34,984 nt of DNA from Pseudomonadota bacterium (GCA_022574295.1 JACZSJ010000012.1:1-34984); one strand, 5' to 3'. Positions 9,591 to 16,902 are shown, counted from the first letter of the stretch. The notes: generated by a model not told the origin, from the letters alone. Numbers and translations are program-made.

Positions 9591-10463
9591 CTAATCCTGA
9601 TTTCGATTAATGTCGCTCAGGTTCAGGTTGTTCCAGATTGTTTCCACTGCCGTAGATTGATTCATGGTATAAAAATGAATCCCGGGTGCACCATTTGACA
9701 ACAAGTGGTCACACAGCTCCGTGGTCACATCAATACCAAATTCACGTATCGCCTTTCTGTCATCACCAAATTCCTGTAATCGTTTTAAAATCCAGCGCGG
9801 AATCTCGGCACCACAGGCGTCAGAGAAACGACATAACTGCGTGCATGTCACAATTGGCATGATGCCAGGGACGATCGGAACATCCATCCCCATTTTTTCA
9901 CAACTATCGATAAACCGATAATAAGCATCTGGGTTATAAAAATATTGGGTAATGCCCGCATCTGCTCCCACATCTATCTTATGTTTGAAATTCTCAATAT
10001 CTTTTTGCGCGCTCAGGGCCTGTGGATGAAACTCGGGATAGGCCGCGACTTCAATATGAAAATGATCGCCGGTTTCCTTGCGGATAAATTCTACCAATTC
10101 ACTGGCATAACGCAGGGGTCCACCACCTATAGAACCCGATGGCAAATCTCCTCGTAGGGCAACGACTTTATTTATCCCCGCATCCATGTAAGTTTTAAGA
10201 ACATTCTGAATCTCTTCTGCGGTACTGCCAATGCAGGAAACATGTGGCACACCATCAATACCTGTCTTTTGGTAGATATCCATGACTGTTTCAAAGGTAC
10301 GCTCGCGCGTACTGCCGCCAGCGCCAAAGGTCACCGAAAAGAAATCAGGCTTAAGCCTGGCCAAATGTTCCTGAGTCGTCTGTAGCTTCCCCACTGCTTC
10401 AAGCGTCTTCGGTGGGAAAAATTCAAAGCTGAATTTTTTTGTAAATTTATTTTGTGATTCCAT
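9591..10463 (-). CDS. metF: 5,10-methylenetetrahydrofolate reductase
   Basis: This 290-residue enzyme reduces methylene-THF to methyl-THF with FADH2 and NADH, supplying the methyl group for methionine. Family motifs are FSFEFFPPKT with the catalytic glutamate (residue 14), FFSVTFGAGGSTRERT, PHVSCIGST, VALRGDLP and ITQYFYN. The length matches bacterial MetF. It lies downstream of ahcY on the same strand, separated by a 370-base gap full of palindromic repeats, and both belong to the activated-methyl cycle; whether they share a transcript is not shown. The regulator gene starts about 100 bases further on. Confidence 0.95.
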   Translation of the reverse strand: MESQNKFTKKFSFEFFPPKTLEAVGKLQTTQEHLARLKPDFFSVTFGAGGSTRERTFETVMDIYQKTGIDGVPHVSCIGSTAEEIQNVLKTYMDAGINKVVALRGDLPSGSIGGGPLRYASELVEFIRKETGDHFHIEVAAYPEFHPQALSAQKDIENFKHKIDVGADAGITQYFYNPDAYYRFIDSCEKMGMDVPIVPGIMPIVTCTQLCRFSDACGAEIPRWILKRLQEFGDDRKAIREFGIDVTTELCDHLLSNGAPGIHFYTMNQSTAVETIWNNLNLSDINRNQD

Positions 10464-10517
10464 AATTTAAAATCTCGTGAAAAGTTAAAAGTGAAAGGTG
10501 AAAAATTATTGCCAAAA

Positions 10518-10655
10518 TTAAGGAACCTATTGATTAAGTTGACTTTGTCATTTCGAGCACAGCGAGAAATCTTATAATTAGCTGGTTTTATTTGACTTTT
10601 TAAACACAGATTTCTCCCGTTGGTCGAAATGACAACTTAATTACAGGTACCTTAA
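10518..10655. repeat. Large imperfect palindrome with TCATTTCGA core arms
   Basis: The outer arms TTAAGGAACCTATTGATTAA and its near-complement ending in GGTACCTTAA enclose inner arms TGTCATTTCGA (10546-10556) and TCGAAATGACA (10624-10634), which are exact complements. The whole 138-base stretch folds back on itself. TCATTTCGA...GAGAAATCT palindromes are widespread intergenic repeats in many bacteria. It has no ORF. It could affect read-through from ahcY to metF. Confidence 0.7.
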
Positions 10656-10738
10656 TAATCTCGACACTTCAAATTTCACGCTTCACCCACAACGTTTTTA
10701 ATTTCTTAAGTTTAATTCCCCACTGCTTACAATATGTT

Positions 10739-10800
10739 GTCATTCCCGCGAAAGCGGGAATCCAGTAGTTTAACTAGACCCCAGCTTTCGCGGGAGTGAC
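10739..10800. repeat. Palindromic repeat CATTCCCGCGAAAGC, possible ahcY terminator
   Basis: The arms GTCATTCCCGCGAAAGC (10739-10755) and GCTTTCGCGGGAGTGAC (10784-10800) pair with one mismatch. This GC-rich intergenic palindrome is a common dispersed repeat type; a partial relative lies at 14636-14660. It begins 34 bases beyond the ahcY stop, so it may end or protect the ahcY transcript, but it has no U-run on either side. Confidence 0.65.
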
Positions 10801-10833
10801 GATCAATATCTCGTCAGTTCGCTACGGAGTTAT

Positions 10834-12249
10834 TTAGTAACGATAATGTTCGGGTTTGTAAGGCCCGTCGACAGTAACATTAATGTAATCAGCCTGGGTC
10901 TGGGTCAACTGAGTCAATTTTGCGCCAACACGATCCAGATGTAACCTGGCGACCTTTTCATCAAGATGTTTCGGCAATACATACACATCCTTTCCGTACT
11001 TGTCACCCTTTGTAAATAGTTCTATCTGGGCGAGCACCTGATTGGTAAAAGAATTGGACATAACAAAACTTGGGTGGCCTGTTGCACAACCCAGATTCAC
11101 CAAACGACCTTTGGCTAACAAAATTATACGTTTACCATCAGGGAAAATAACATGATCAACCTGTGGTTTGATCTCTTCCCACTCATATTTTTCAAGGCCG
11201 GCAACATCGATCTCATTATCAAAGTGGCCGATATTACAAACGATGGCCTCATTCTTCATCCTGACCATATGATCATGTTGAATCACACCAAAGTTACCGG
11301 TTGCGGTGACAAAGATATCTACCTGATCACAAACTTCATCCATACGCACCACACGATAACCTTCCATGGATGCCTGCAACGCACATATCGGATCAATTTC
11401 TGTCACCCATACGGTTGCACCCAGACCACGAAGCGATTGTGCACAGCCCTTACCAACATCACCATAACCCAGAACCAGAACAACCTTGCCGGCAATCATG
11501 ACGTCGGTAGCACGCTTGATACCATCGACCAGAGATTCCCGACAGCCATATAAATTATCAAACTTGGATTTAGTCACAGAATCATTGACGTTAATGGCAG
11601 GGAAAGGTAATTCATCCGTCTTGACCATTTGATATAAACGCTGAACGCCGGTCGTGGTTTCTTCCGTCACACCTTGTATGTTCGCCAGTGTGCGGGAATA
11701 AAAATCACTGTCCTCAGACATTTTTTTCTTGATGGCTGCAAACATCACCGTCTCTTCTTCAGAACCGGGGTTATCAAGGACGGAAATATCTTTTTCAGCC
11801 CTGGTTCCCAGGATCAGTAACATGGTCGCATCACCACCATCATCCAGGATCATGTTTGGCGAGCCACCATCACCCCATAACATCATACGGTGAGTGTAAT
11901 CCCAATATTCTTCCAGAGTTTCACCCTTAACAGCGAAGACCGGGATCTTTTGATCCGCAATGGCCGCAGCCGCGTGATCCTGTGTGGAGAAAATATTACA
12001 TGAGACCCAACGCACTTCTGCACCCAGTGCCACCAGCGTCTCGATGAGTACGGCGGTTTGAATGGTCATATGCAAAGACCCGGCAATGCGCGCACCTTTT
12101 AAAGGCTGGGCATCGGCAAATTCCTGTCGAATCGATACCAGACCCGGCATCTCAGTTTCGGCAATACGAATTTCTTTATGGCCCCATTCGGACAGTGATA
12201 GATCAGCAACAAAATAATCAGAAAATACATCGGAAGCAGCTACGCTCAT
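10834..12249 (-). CDS. ahcY: S-adenosylhomocysteine hydrolase
   Basis: This 471-residue NAD-dependent enzyme splits S-adenosylhomocysteine into adenosine and homocysteine, relieving product inhibition of methyltransferases. The family signatures are [15 protein letters not shown], the NAD-binding loop [12 protein letters not shown] (residues 261-272), and the C-terminal tail ending KPEHYRY, which reaches the neighbouring active site in the tetramer. The length fits the proteobacterial form with the roughly 40-residue insertion. It has its own promoter and an SAH riboswitch in the leader. A GGAG ribosome site lies about nine bases before the ATG. Confidence 0.97.
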   Translation of the reverse strand: MSVAASDVFSDYFVADLSLSEWGHKEIRIAETEMPGLVSIRQEFADAQPLKGARIAGSLHMTIQTAVLIETLVALGAEVRWVSCNIFSTQDHAAAAIADQKIPVFAVKGETLEEYWDYTHRMMLWGDGGSPNMILDDGGDATMLLILGTRAEKDISVLDNPGSEEETVMFAAIKKKMSEDSDFYSRTLANIQGVTEETTTGVQRLYQMVKTDELPFPAINVNDSVTKSKFDNLYGCRESLVDGIKRATDVMIAGKVVLVLGYGDVGKGCAQSLRGLGATVWVTEIDPICALQASMEGYRVVRMDEVCDQVDIFVTATGNFGVIQHDHMVRMKNEAIVCNIGHFDNEIDVAGLEKYEWEEIKPQVDHVIFPDGKRIILLAKGRLVNLGCATGHPSFVMSNSFTNQVLAQIELFTKGDKYGKDVYVLPKHLDEKVARLHLDRVGAKLTQLTQTQADYINVTVDGPYKPEHYRY

Positions 12250-12269
12250 CTGGTTTTACTCCAAATCAA

Positions 12270-12340
12270 GCGAGCACCGTTTGAAAATGCTATCTCCCAA
12301 GCCTGGCGGTTGAATTCGTCGCAGTGCTCCTCGGGGGATA
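12270..12340 (-). promoter_or_regulatory. SAH riboswitch in the ahcY leader
   Basis: Read on the minus strand, the leader contains CCCCCGAGGAGCACTGCGAC, then CCGCCAGGCTTGGG and AACGGTGCTCGC. These match the conserved blocks of the SAH riboswitch (GAGGAGCGCUGC, CCGCCAGGCUCGG, AACGGCGCUC). CCCGAG can pair with CTTGGG to form P1, and GAGCAC with GTGCTC to form the pseudoknot stem. It lies between the promoter and the ahcY ribosome site. The family turns ahcY on when S-adenosylhomocysteine accumulates. Confidence 0.93.
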
Positions 12341-12389
12341 GTTGTACTGTTTATCCTTTAGTAATCAGAGATTCCTAAAGGGGGCGGGA

Positions 12390-12417
12390 ATTATAGCGCC
12401 ATGATTCTGTTAATCAA
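12390..12417 (-). promoter_or_regulatory. Sigma-70 promoter of ahcY
   Basis: On the minus strand there is TTGATT (12417-12412), a 16-base spacer and a perfect TATAAT (12395-12390). Transcription would begin near 12383, about 40 bases before the SAH riboswitch. Confidence 0.7.
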
Positions 12418-12492
12418 GTTAGCTTTGGCCTGATTTGGAGTAAATTTGATAATTCACAGTAATCTCTTAGATTTGGTTTTGCCTGATGGCAA

Positions 12493-12526
12493 GTACCTTT
12501 CTCTTGCGTGCCCAAGAGAAAGGTAC
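12493..12526. repeat. GTACCTTTCTCTTG hairpin repeat, copy 1 (variant)
   Basis: The arms GTACCTTTCTCTTG and CAAGAGAAAGGTAC are perfect complements around a six-base loop. The element is related to the GTACCTTTTCTTT hairpins at 14511-14545 and at the right edge of the window. It sits in a 360-base stretch (12418-12779) that has no credible gene; the rest of that stretch looks like further dispersed repeat sequence (AGGGCACCC, GGCTCCCCGAACTG). Confidence 0.6.
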
Positions 12527-12625
12527 GAAAGAGAAGGGCACCCTAATGCCTTGGTCTAACGGCTCCCCGAACTGCTCACCATCGCCAACGCGTCGTTCAA
12601 ATTCGCATCCATGCTCAGTTGAACT

Positions 12626-12649
12626 AAAAATTACATCCCTGTAATTTTT
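12626..12649. other. AT-rich perfect hairpin
   Basis: AAAAATTACA and TGTAATTTTT are exact complements around TCCC. The U-run on either strand makes it a possible weak bidirectional terminator at the left border of the cassette region. Confidence 0.45.
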
Positions 12650-12779
12650 ACGCTACCGATGGCAATCAGTCCGGCAAGGCAAAACGGGAGCAAAAAACTG
12701 CAGAACATTTACGACAGTGGAATGATTATAAAAATCGATCTATCCTGAGCAATAGTTTCTCAGACCTAAAGGAATAGAG

Positions 12780-12917
12780 ATGAAAATACCTCATATCAAT
12801 AATCTACTTGAAAGAAGAGCGCGCTTTACCCCTTTAATATCCAATATACGCGCTAGTCTAGCTCACTATATAAGAAAAATAAGCGGACGCTCTAGTATCC
12901 GCTTATCAACAAGTTAG
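12780..12917 (+). CDS. Possible 45-residue basic peptide
   Basis: An ORF too short for the track begins with ATG at 12780, after an AAAGGAATAGAG ribosome site, and encodes MKIPHINNLLERRARFTPLI followed by 25 more residues. The peptide is strongly basic and could form an amphipathic helix. Its last codons run through the AAGCGGA/TCCGCTT stem of the attC-like half-site, and the stop TAG lies within the GTTAG of the cassette junction. It could be a cassette-borne gene whose end was rewritten by an insertion, or a chance ORF. I recognise no family. Confidence 0.3.
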   Translation: MKIPHINNLLERRARFTPLISNIRASLAHYIRKISGRSSIRLSTS

Positions 12918-12919
12918 CA
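12881..12919 (+). other. attC-like half-site at the left cassette junction
   Basis: AAGCGGA and TCCGCTT form a stem, followed by ATCAACAAGTTAGCA, resembling the 3' half of an attC site (L', spacer, R'). The GTT core is at 12913-12915. No matching R'' box is seen upstream, so the 5' half is missing or diverged. GTTAGCAAGC here is the exact complement of GCTTGCTAAC at 13256-13265. Confidence 0.5.
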
Positions 12920-12933
12920 AGCTAGATAAATAA

Positions 12934-13242
12934 ATGAGTCTAATAGAAAGATCAAAAATTGTTTATGTTTATACGTTCCTAGCGATAGTAATGTTCGGAT
13001 ATTTTATGGGTTACTTAATTTTTTCGAGTGATCCTCGAATGTCTAATCATGCTTTAGAAGTTGAAAAAGCTTACTTATGGGAAATTATTTTATTAGTTGT
13101 TGGTTTATTAAGTACATTTGTAATTTTATTATCGTCCTTATCACATTCTTTAAAAACAAAAAGAATGAAATGGAGAACATTAATGATTTTTATATTTCCA
13201 TTATCGTTTGTTTACGCATGGATACACGGTAGAAAGGCTTAA
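12934..13242 (+). CDS. Unknown small membrane protein (cassette 1)
   Basis: This 102-residue protein has three hydrophobic segments, near residues 10-30 (TFLAIVMFGYFMGYLIF), 48-68 (IILLVVGLLSTFVILLS) and 82-97 (TLMIFIFPLSFVYAWI), separated by a basic stretch KTKRMKWR. It should sit in the inner membrane. The gene is markedly AT-rich compared with its neighbours and fills an integron cassette, starting 20 bases after the junction and ending 14 bases before the attC R'' box. There is no good Shine-Dalgarno site, which is common for cassette genes. I recognise no family and give no function. Confidence 0.7.
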   Translation: MSLIERSKIVYVYTFLAIVMFGYFMGYLIFSSDPRMSNHALEVEKAYLWEIILLVVGLLSTFVILLSSLSHSLKTKRMKWRTLMIFIFPLSFVYAWIHGRKA

Positions 13243-13255
13243 AAATTATTATGAC

Positions 13256-13324
13256 GCTTGCTAACAAGTCACTCCATACGGACGCGCGAAAAAGCCCGCG
13301 CGCCCGTGAGTTCAAACGTTATGA
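13256..13324 (+). other. attC recombination site 1
   Basis: The R'' box (GC)TTGCTAAC ends at 13265 and the R' box GTTATGA lies at 13318-13324. Between them CGGACGCGCG and CGCGCGCCCG form the main stem around AAAAAGC with one mismatch, and AAGTCACTC partly pairs with GAGTTCAAACG. Size and layout match attC sites. R' departs from the GTTRRRY consensus by the middle T and the last base. Confidence 0.7.
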
Positions 13325-13446
13325 GATGATGTAGATAAAGGAATGGTTTAGCATAATGAAAGCAGATAAAATCATACAAAAAAATAAGAAAAAGGATAGT
13401 AAACATCAAAGATAACTGTTTTCAATAGCAATTAAATGAGGTCGAT

Positions 13447-13668
13447 ATGAGCGAAAAAATTAATGACGCAGCTTTGAAGGCACTAAAGATTGCCTTTAGC
13501 TACATGCCCAAAGCAATAGAAGTGACCAAATATGAATATGGCGATCGCTACCAAAAAGTGCTTGAGCATATTGAAACAGTCAAAGAAACCTTACTCATCA
13601 ACGATGTGGATCCCGAGGAAGTATATGGCGAGATAAATCCCGAAAATACACCTCATTCGACCTATTAA
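13447..13668 (+). CDS. Unknown 73-residue acidic protein (cassette 2)
   Basis: The protein starts MSEKINDAALKALKIAFSYM and ends with an acidic, proline-containing tail (EVYGEINPENTPHSTY). It is soluble and mostly helical in appearance. A GAGG ribosome site lies five bases before the ATG, so the start is secure. It lies 120 bases into cassette 2; a 19-codon basic ORF with its own ATG at 13355 precedes it and is probably not significant. I recognise no family. Confidence 0.65.
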   Translation: MSEKINDAALKALKIAFSYMPKAIEVTKYEYGDRYQKVLEHIETVKETLLINDVDPEEVYGEINPENTPHSTY

Positions 13669-13729
13669 TAAATTAGTAGTATTCGAGATCACTGTAGATG
13701 AAATTAAATTCGGTAGGCAATACAGCGGC

Positions 13730-13738
13730 GTTAAATGC
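13730..13738 (+). other. R' box and start of cassette 3
   Basis: GTTAAATGC fits the GTTRRRY R' consensus in its first seven bases and is the exact nine-base complement of GCATTTAAC at 14206-14214. The upstream part of this attC (about 13665-13729) has CCTATTAATAA where an R'' box would be expected and no strong stem, so it looks decayed. Confidence 0.55.
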
Positions 13739-13739
13739 T

Positions 13740-14204
13740 ATGAAAACAATAAATACGTTGATACTCCTTGGCGTTGTCGCGATCGTCGCTTCTTGTGATT
13801 CTCCACAAAGCATGGCATCCGTGACACAAGAGTCTTCCGATCTCCCCAAAAACACGGTCCTCGTGACGTACGAGTGGATCCGAGATCTGATCACAGTGAC
13901 CCAGAAAACGATGCTAGATGCAAGAAAACAACCTGGCAAGAACTACTTTATCGGATGGAAAAACGACGATGATGTGGTCACCGAAATCATCTTATTCAGA
14001 GATCATCCTCAACCTGAACCTGAAGTCATCGTGCAGGACTACGCCGGGTTAAAAAAAGCAATTCGTCAACTCCCCTCTGGATCTTTCGTCAGTTACACGT
14101 TTTCAGACTTCAGGAAAGACCTTTTGAATTACCAGCAGATCAAGGAACTGCACGACTTGTGTGCGAAGAATGGGATGCACTTCCTTCTTCACATGGGAGG
14201 ATAA
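13740..14204 (+). CDS. Unknown small lipoprotein (cassette 3)
   Basis: The ORF track starts at 13698, but the second methionine begins a standard lipoprotein signal (MKTINTLILLGVVAIVASC, lipobox VASC), and the cassette junction lies at 13731. The 14 extra residues would be encoded by the previous cassette's attC, so I place the start at 13740. The mature part is about 135 residues with YEWIRDLITVTQKTM, EVIVQDYAGLKKAIRQLP and GSFVSYTFSD; it is probably an alpha/beta fold anchored to a membrane in the periplasm. The stop is two bases before the attC R'' region. No family is recognised. Confidence 0.7.
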   Translation: MKTINTLILLGVVAIVASCDSPQSMASVTQESSDLPKNTVLVTYEWIRDLITVTQKTMLDARKQPGKNYFIGWKNDDDVVTEIILFRDHPQPEPEVIVQDYAGLKKAIRQLPSGSFVSYTFSDFRKDLLNYQQIKELHDLCAKNGMHFLLHMGG

Positions 14205-14205
14205 A

Positions 14206-14280
14206 GCATTTAACAACACCATGCACACAGACAAAAATTCCGTTGCGCTCCACTTTTGCCGGTGATAGCAAACGTTAAGA
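14206..14280 (+). other. attC recombination site 2
   Basis: R'' ATTTAAC (14208-14214) fits RYYYAAC exactly; R' is GTTAAGA (14274-14280). The inner arms CACAGACAAAA and TTTTGCCGGTG pair at most positions around a CCGTTGCGCTCC loop region. The 73-base length is typical of attC sites. Confidence 0.7.
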
Positions 14281-14340
14281 ACAACGAAGGGATCAATTCC
14301 CCTTTTATCAAGCCGAGGAAAGAAGTAGTGATAGGGGCAG

Positions 14341-14564
14341 ATGTACAGGAAGTACAGGTGAGCGGCTCCATGACAGGATGTCATGTAGGCGTGTACCCGT
14401 TAGCACTACTGCCTGACGAGGGAAGCCGGAGGCCATGTCATCGGGGGCGATTTTGATGTGCAGGATGCACGAATGTCGCGGGTGCATGGATGCACAGGAG
14501 CGACCTTTTCGTACCTTTTCTTTCGTTCGTACAAAGAAAAGGTACACGCCGCTAAAAGGCGGAA
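14341..14564. repeat. Dispersed repeat block with GTACCTTTTCTTT hairpin, copy 2
   Basis: The first part holds short palindromes (CATGACAGGATGTCATG, GTGCATGGATGCAC). It ends in a perfect 13-bp hairpin, GTACCTTTTCTTT (14511-14523) with AAAGAAAAGGTAC (14533-14545), followed by CGCCGCTAAAAGGCGG. The hairpin and the GCCGCTAAAAGGCGGAA tail recur in inverted orientation at 34937-34984. The ORFs listed here (14256-14456, 14308-14568, 14435-14668) look like repeat sequence, not genes. Confidence 0.65.
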
Positions 14565-14635
14565 CCAAAGCTTATGATAAACGTGAGATCTTACGGATAA
14601 ATAAAGTTCGCCTTTCAGGCGGTATGTTTTTACTG

Positions 14636-14660
14636 GATTCCCGCCTGCGCGAGAATGACG
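14636..14660. repeat. Partial GATTCCCGCCTGCGCGAGAATGA repeat
   Basis: ATTCCCGC can fold onto GCGAGAAT. It belongs to the same broad CATTCCCGCG...CGGGAATCC class as 10739-10800. It begins 12 bases beyond the metK stop and may serve as the transcript end of metK. Confidence 0.45.
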
Positions 14661-14671
14661 AATTGTGAAAG

Positions 14672-15829
14672 CTACCCCAATTCCGATTTCAAAGCGTCAG
14701 CTTTATCCACACTCTCCCACGGTAAATCAATATCCGTTCGACCAAAATGACCATAGGCCGCTGTTTGTTTATAAATCGGTTGCAGCAGATCCAACATACT
14801 AATAATGCCCTTAGGCCTCAGATCAAAATGCTCTCTAACCGCAGCGATCAATTGAGATTCATCAACAGTCCCCGTACCAAAAGTCTCAATACCGATCGAA
14901 GTTGGTTCAGCCACACCAATTGCATAAGACACCTGCACCTCACATTTTGAAGCCAGCCCGGCAGCAACGATATTCTTTGCTACATACCGTGCGGCATAGG
15001 ATGCGGAACGATCCACCTTGGAAGGATCTTTGCCCGAGAAGGCACCGCCGCCATGACGTGCCATGCCACCATAGGTATCGACAATGATCTTGCGACCCGT
15101 CAAACCACAATCCCCAGCGGGTCCACCAATGACAAAACGTCCAGTTGGATTAATGTGATACAGGGTGTTTTCATGTAACCATTTTTCAGGCAGTACAAGT
15201 TTAATAATTTCTTCCATTACGGCTTCGCGCAGATCTTCTGTACTAATATCATCTGTGTGCTGTGTAGATAAAACCACTGCATCAATCGCTACTGGCTGGC
15301 CATCTTCATAACGGAATGTTACCTGACTCTTGGCATCGGGTCGCAACCAGCTTAATTTACCATTCTTCCTGATCTCGGCCTGCTTGCGCACCAGTCGATG
15401 GGCATAATCAATCGGAGCCGGCATCAAAGTATCAGTTTCATTGCACGCGTAACCAAACATCAGGCCCTGATCCCCTGCTCCCTGTTCTTTCTCATCACCT
15501 TCATCAACACCCATGGCGATATCATCAGACTGTTTGTCCAACGTAACATTGACATTGCAGCTCCTGGCATCAAAACCGATGTCCGGATCGGTATACCCAA
15601 TCTCGCTGATGGTCTGTCGAACGATGGATTCTATATCTACATTTGCCTCGCTCGTCACTTCCCCGGCAATCACAACAAGACCTGTAGTCACAAGGGTTTC
15701 ACAGGCAATTCTTGATTTGGGATCCTGCGCAATCAGCGCATCCACAATCGAATCGGAAATCTGATCTGCAACCTTGTCCGGATGACCCTCCGAGACGGAC
15801 TCTGAAGTAAATAAATAATCCTTTGCCAT
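14672..15829 (-). CDS. metK: S-adenosylmethionine synthetase
   Basis: This 385-residue enzyme makes S-adenosylmethionine from methionine and ATP. Signatures are [19 protein letters not shown] at the N-terminus, [33 protein letters not shown], and the [16 protein letters not shown] loop, with the usual family length. It completes the activated-methyl cycle together with ahcY and metF on the same strand, although the cassette cluster and repeats separate them. I looked for a SAM riboswitch in its leader (15830-15983) and saw none. Confidence 0.97.
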   Translation of the reverse strand: MAKDYLFTSESVSEGHPDKVADQISDSIVDALIAQDPKSRIACETLVTTGLVVIAGEVTSEANVDIESIVRQTISEIGYTDPDIGFDARSCNVNVTLDKQSDDIAMGVDEGDEKEQGAGDQGLMFGYACNETDTLMPAPIDYAHRLVRKQAEIRKNGKLSWLRPDAKSQVTFRYEDGQPVAIDAVVLSTQHTDDISTEDLREAVMEEIIKLVLPEKWLHENTLYHINPTGRFVIGGPAGDCGLTGRKIIVDTYGGMARHGGGAFSGKDPSKVDRSASYAARYVAKNIVAAGLASKCEVQVSYAIGVAEPTSIGIETFGTGTVDESQLIAAVREHFDLRPKGIISMLDLLQPIYKQTAAYGHFGRTDIDLPWESVDKADALKSELG

Positions 15830-15983
15830 GTGTTTAAACCCTAAAATTTAATCGCTTGTTTTGAATTGTAAGAATACTGCGAAACTAAAATGAGCGGCGC
15901 AGTTTAACCGATTCCTGTACGCTTGACGATGCTATACTGAACACCTGCCAGTAAATGATTTAAAAAAGGAAATATCACAATAA

Positions 15984-16541
15984 ATGGTATTAACAAAAAC
16001 ACCTGTATGTGACTTTGGCCAGGCAGCAATAGACTTCAAGCTGCCTGACACTAATGGAAAACTGTGGACACTCGCAGACTGTCAAGGCGAAAACGGCACC
16101 CTGGTGATGTTCATCTGTAATCATTGTCCTTATGTAAAAGCAATTCAGGAGCGTCTTGCCCGTGATACCCGTGAGCTACTGAACGTCGGTGTAAAAAGCG
16201 TTGCCATTATGTCTAACGATACCAGCGATTACCCGGAAGATTCTCTAGAGAATATGCAAAAAATTGCCAGCCGATTTCAGTATCCCTTTCCTTATCTACT
16301 GGACGAAACTCAGGAAATTGCCAAAGCTTATGGTGCGGTCTGTACACCGGATTTTTTCGGCTATAACTCTGATCTGGGACTGCAATATCGTGGTCGTCTG
16401 GATGCCAGCCGCTCGGAGCCTGCGGCAAGCAATGCGCCCCGGGAATTATTTGCAGCCATGAAATCAATTGCCGCTTCAGGCAAAGGGCCTGAAGATCAAA
16501 TCACGGGGCTGGGCTGTTCTATAAAATGGAAAAGCAATTAA
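15984..16541 (+). CDS. Thioredoxin-fold protein (AhpC/TSA-like redoxin)
   Basis: This 185-residue protein has the AhpC/TSA layout: DFKLPDTNGKLWTLADCQG, then the active-site-like MFICNHCPYVKA with a CNHC motif (about residue 50), and VAIMSNDTSDYPEDS. The CxxC cysteines at the end of the first beta strand suggest thiol-disulfide or peroxide chemistry in the cytoplasm; no signal peptide is present. This NHCPYVKA family is widespread but its substrate is unknown. It is divergent from metK, with a 154-base gap; an A-rich AAAAAAGGA sits ahead of the ATG. Confidence 0.8.
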   Translation: MVLTKTPVCDFGQAAIDFKLPDTNGKLWTLADCQGENGTLVMFICNHCPYVKAIQERLARDTRELLNVGVKSVAIMSNDTSDYPEDSLENMQKIASRFQYPFPYLLDETQEIAKAYGAVCTPDFFGYNSDLGLQYRGRLDASRSEPAASNAPRELFAAMKSIAASGKGPEDQITGLGCSIKWKSN

Positions 16542-16560
16542 ATTTGAAAATAGGAAGCTG

Positions 16561-16629
16561 ATCCGAAACAGGTATCTCAACCTAGTAACCCTGATAATGT
16601 AAGGGTGCCCCTATTAATTCGGATTTTTT
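16561..16629 (+). terminator. Branched terminator-like structure after the redoxin gene
   Basis: ATCCGAA (16561-16567) pairs with TTCGGAT (16618-16624), which leads straight into a T6 run. Enclosed are two hairpins, AGGT/ACCT and ACCCT/AGGGT. AATAGG (about 16550) can instead pair with CCTATT (16610-16615), giving an alternative fold. A plain terminator is the simplest reading; the branched form is unusual. Confidence 0.5.
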
Positions 16630-16743
16630 CGTGAGTGCAAGGAAGTACCGCGCGGAAGACCGCAGTGTATATGGAATACACGAGGATCTGAGCACGGAAC
16701 TGACGCCGCAATCGTGGGAAAAGACAATTAATAGGTGTGCCCT
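16602..16743. repeat. Inverted-repeat-bounded element of unknown type
   Basis: AGGGTGCCCCTATTAATT (16602-16619) and AATTAATAGGTGTGCCCT (16726-16743) are inverted copies (15 of 18 bases). The interior holds GTGTATatggaATACAC and other short stems, and no credible gene. The two minus-strand ORFs listed here overlap in different frames and look like shadows of repeat sequence. The rest of the gap up to tkt (16744-16900) shows nothing else I can name. Confidence 0.45.
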
Positions 16744-16902
16744 CAGAAAAAGCATCAAATTTGCCGCATCCCCTTGCCCGAAAACCGTGCCTGAGAGACA
16801 ATGCGCGGCCTGAGAAAACTTCTTCCAGATGGTTACAGACAATTAACAAAAATTAGGCACACACAGGCCTGGAAAAGATAAATCTGGAAAAGCCTGCGCA
16901 GA

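Larger units (their letters stand above)
12914..14274 (+). mobile_element. Cluster of integron gene cassettes without integrase (CALIN-like)
   Basis: Three successive cassettes are inferred, cut at the G|TT points: 12914-13318, 13319-13730 and 13731-14274. In cassettes 1 and 3 the first bases are exact complements of the R'' box of the same cassette's far end (GTTAGCAAGC with GCTTGCTAAC; GTTAAATGC with GCATTTAAC). This is what excision and circularisation of a real cassette require. Cassettes 1 and 3 each hold one short ORF in the same direction that ends just before its attC. The 3' attC of cassette 2 keeps only its R' end. There is no intI within the window. Confidence 0.7.

Noticed and set aside
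11152-11553. A 133-codon plus-strand ORF inside ahcY
   Set aside because: It is antisense to a fully conserved enzyme and is a shadow frame.
13343-13414. A 19-codon ORF (MKADKIIQKNKKKDSKHQR) at the start of cassette 2
   Set aside because: It is too short and low in complexity to support, though its position near the cassette start is noted.
14256-14668. Three ORFs in the repeat block downstream of the cassettes
   Set aside because: Their translations follow palindromic repeat words and have no protein-like composition.
15830-15983. SAM riboswitch in the metK leader
   Set aside because: No SAM-I, SAM-II or SAM-IV conserved block was found.
16561-16625. Possible TPP riboswitch (CTGATAATG and, on the other strand, GGTTGAGATACC) near the thiamine-dependent tkt
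   Set aside because: The conserved TPP blocks are not in the right order or spacing on either strand, and no pyrimidine-sensor helix can be built.
16577-16849. Two minus-strand ORFs of 86 and 90 codons before tkt
   Set aside because: They overlap each other in different frames, cover an inverted-repeat element and lack ribosome sites; they look like repeat-sequence shadows.
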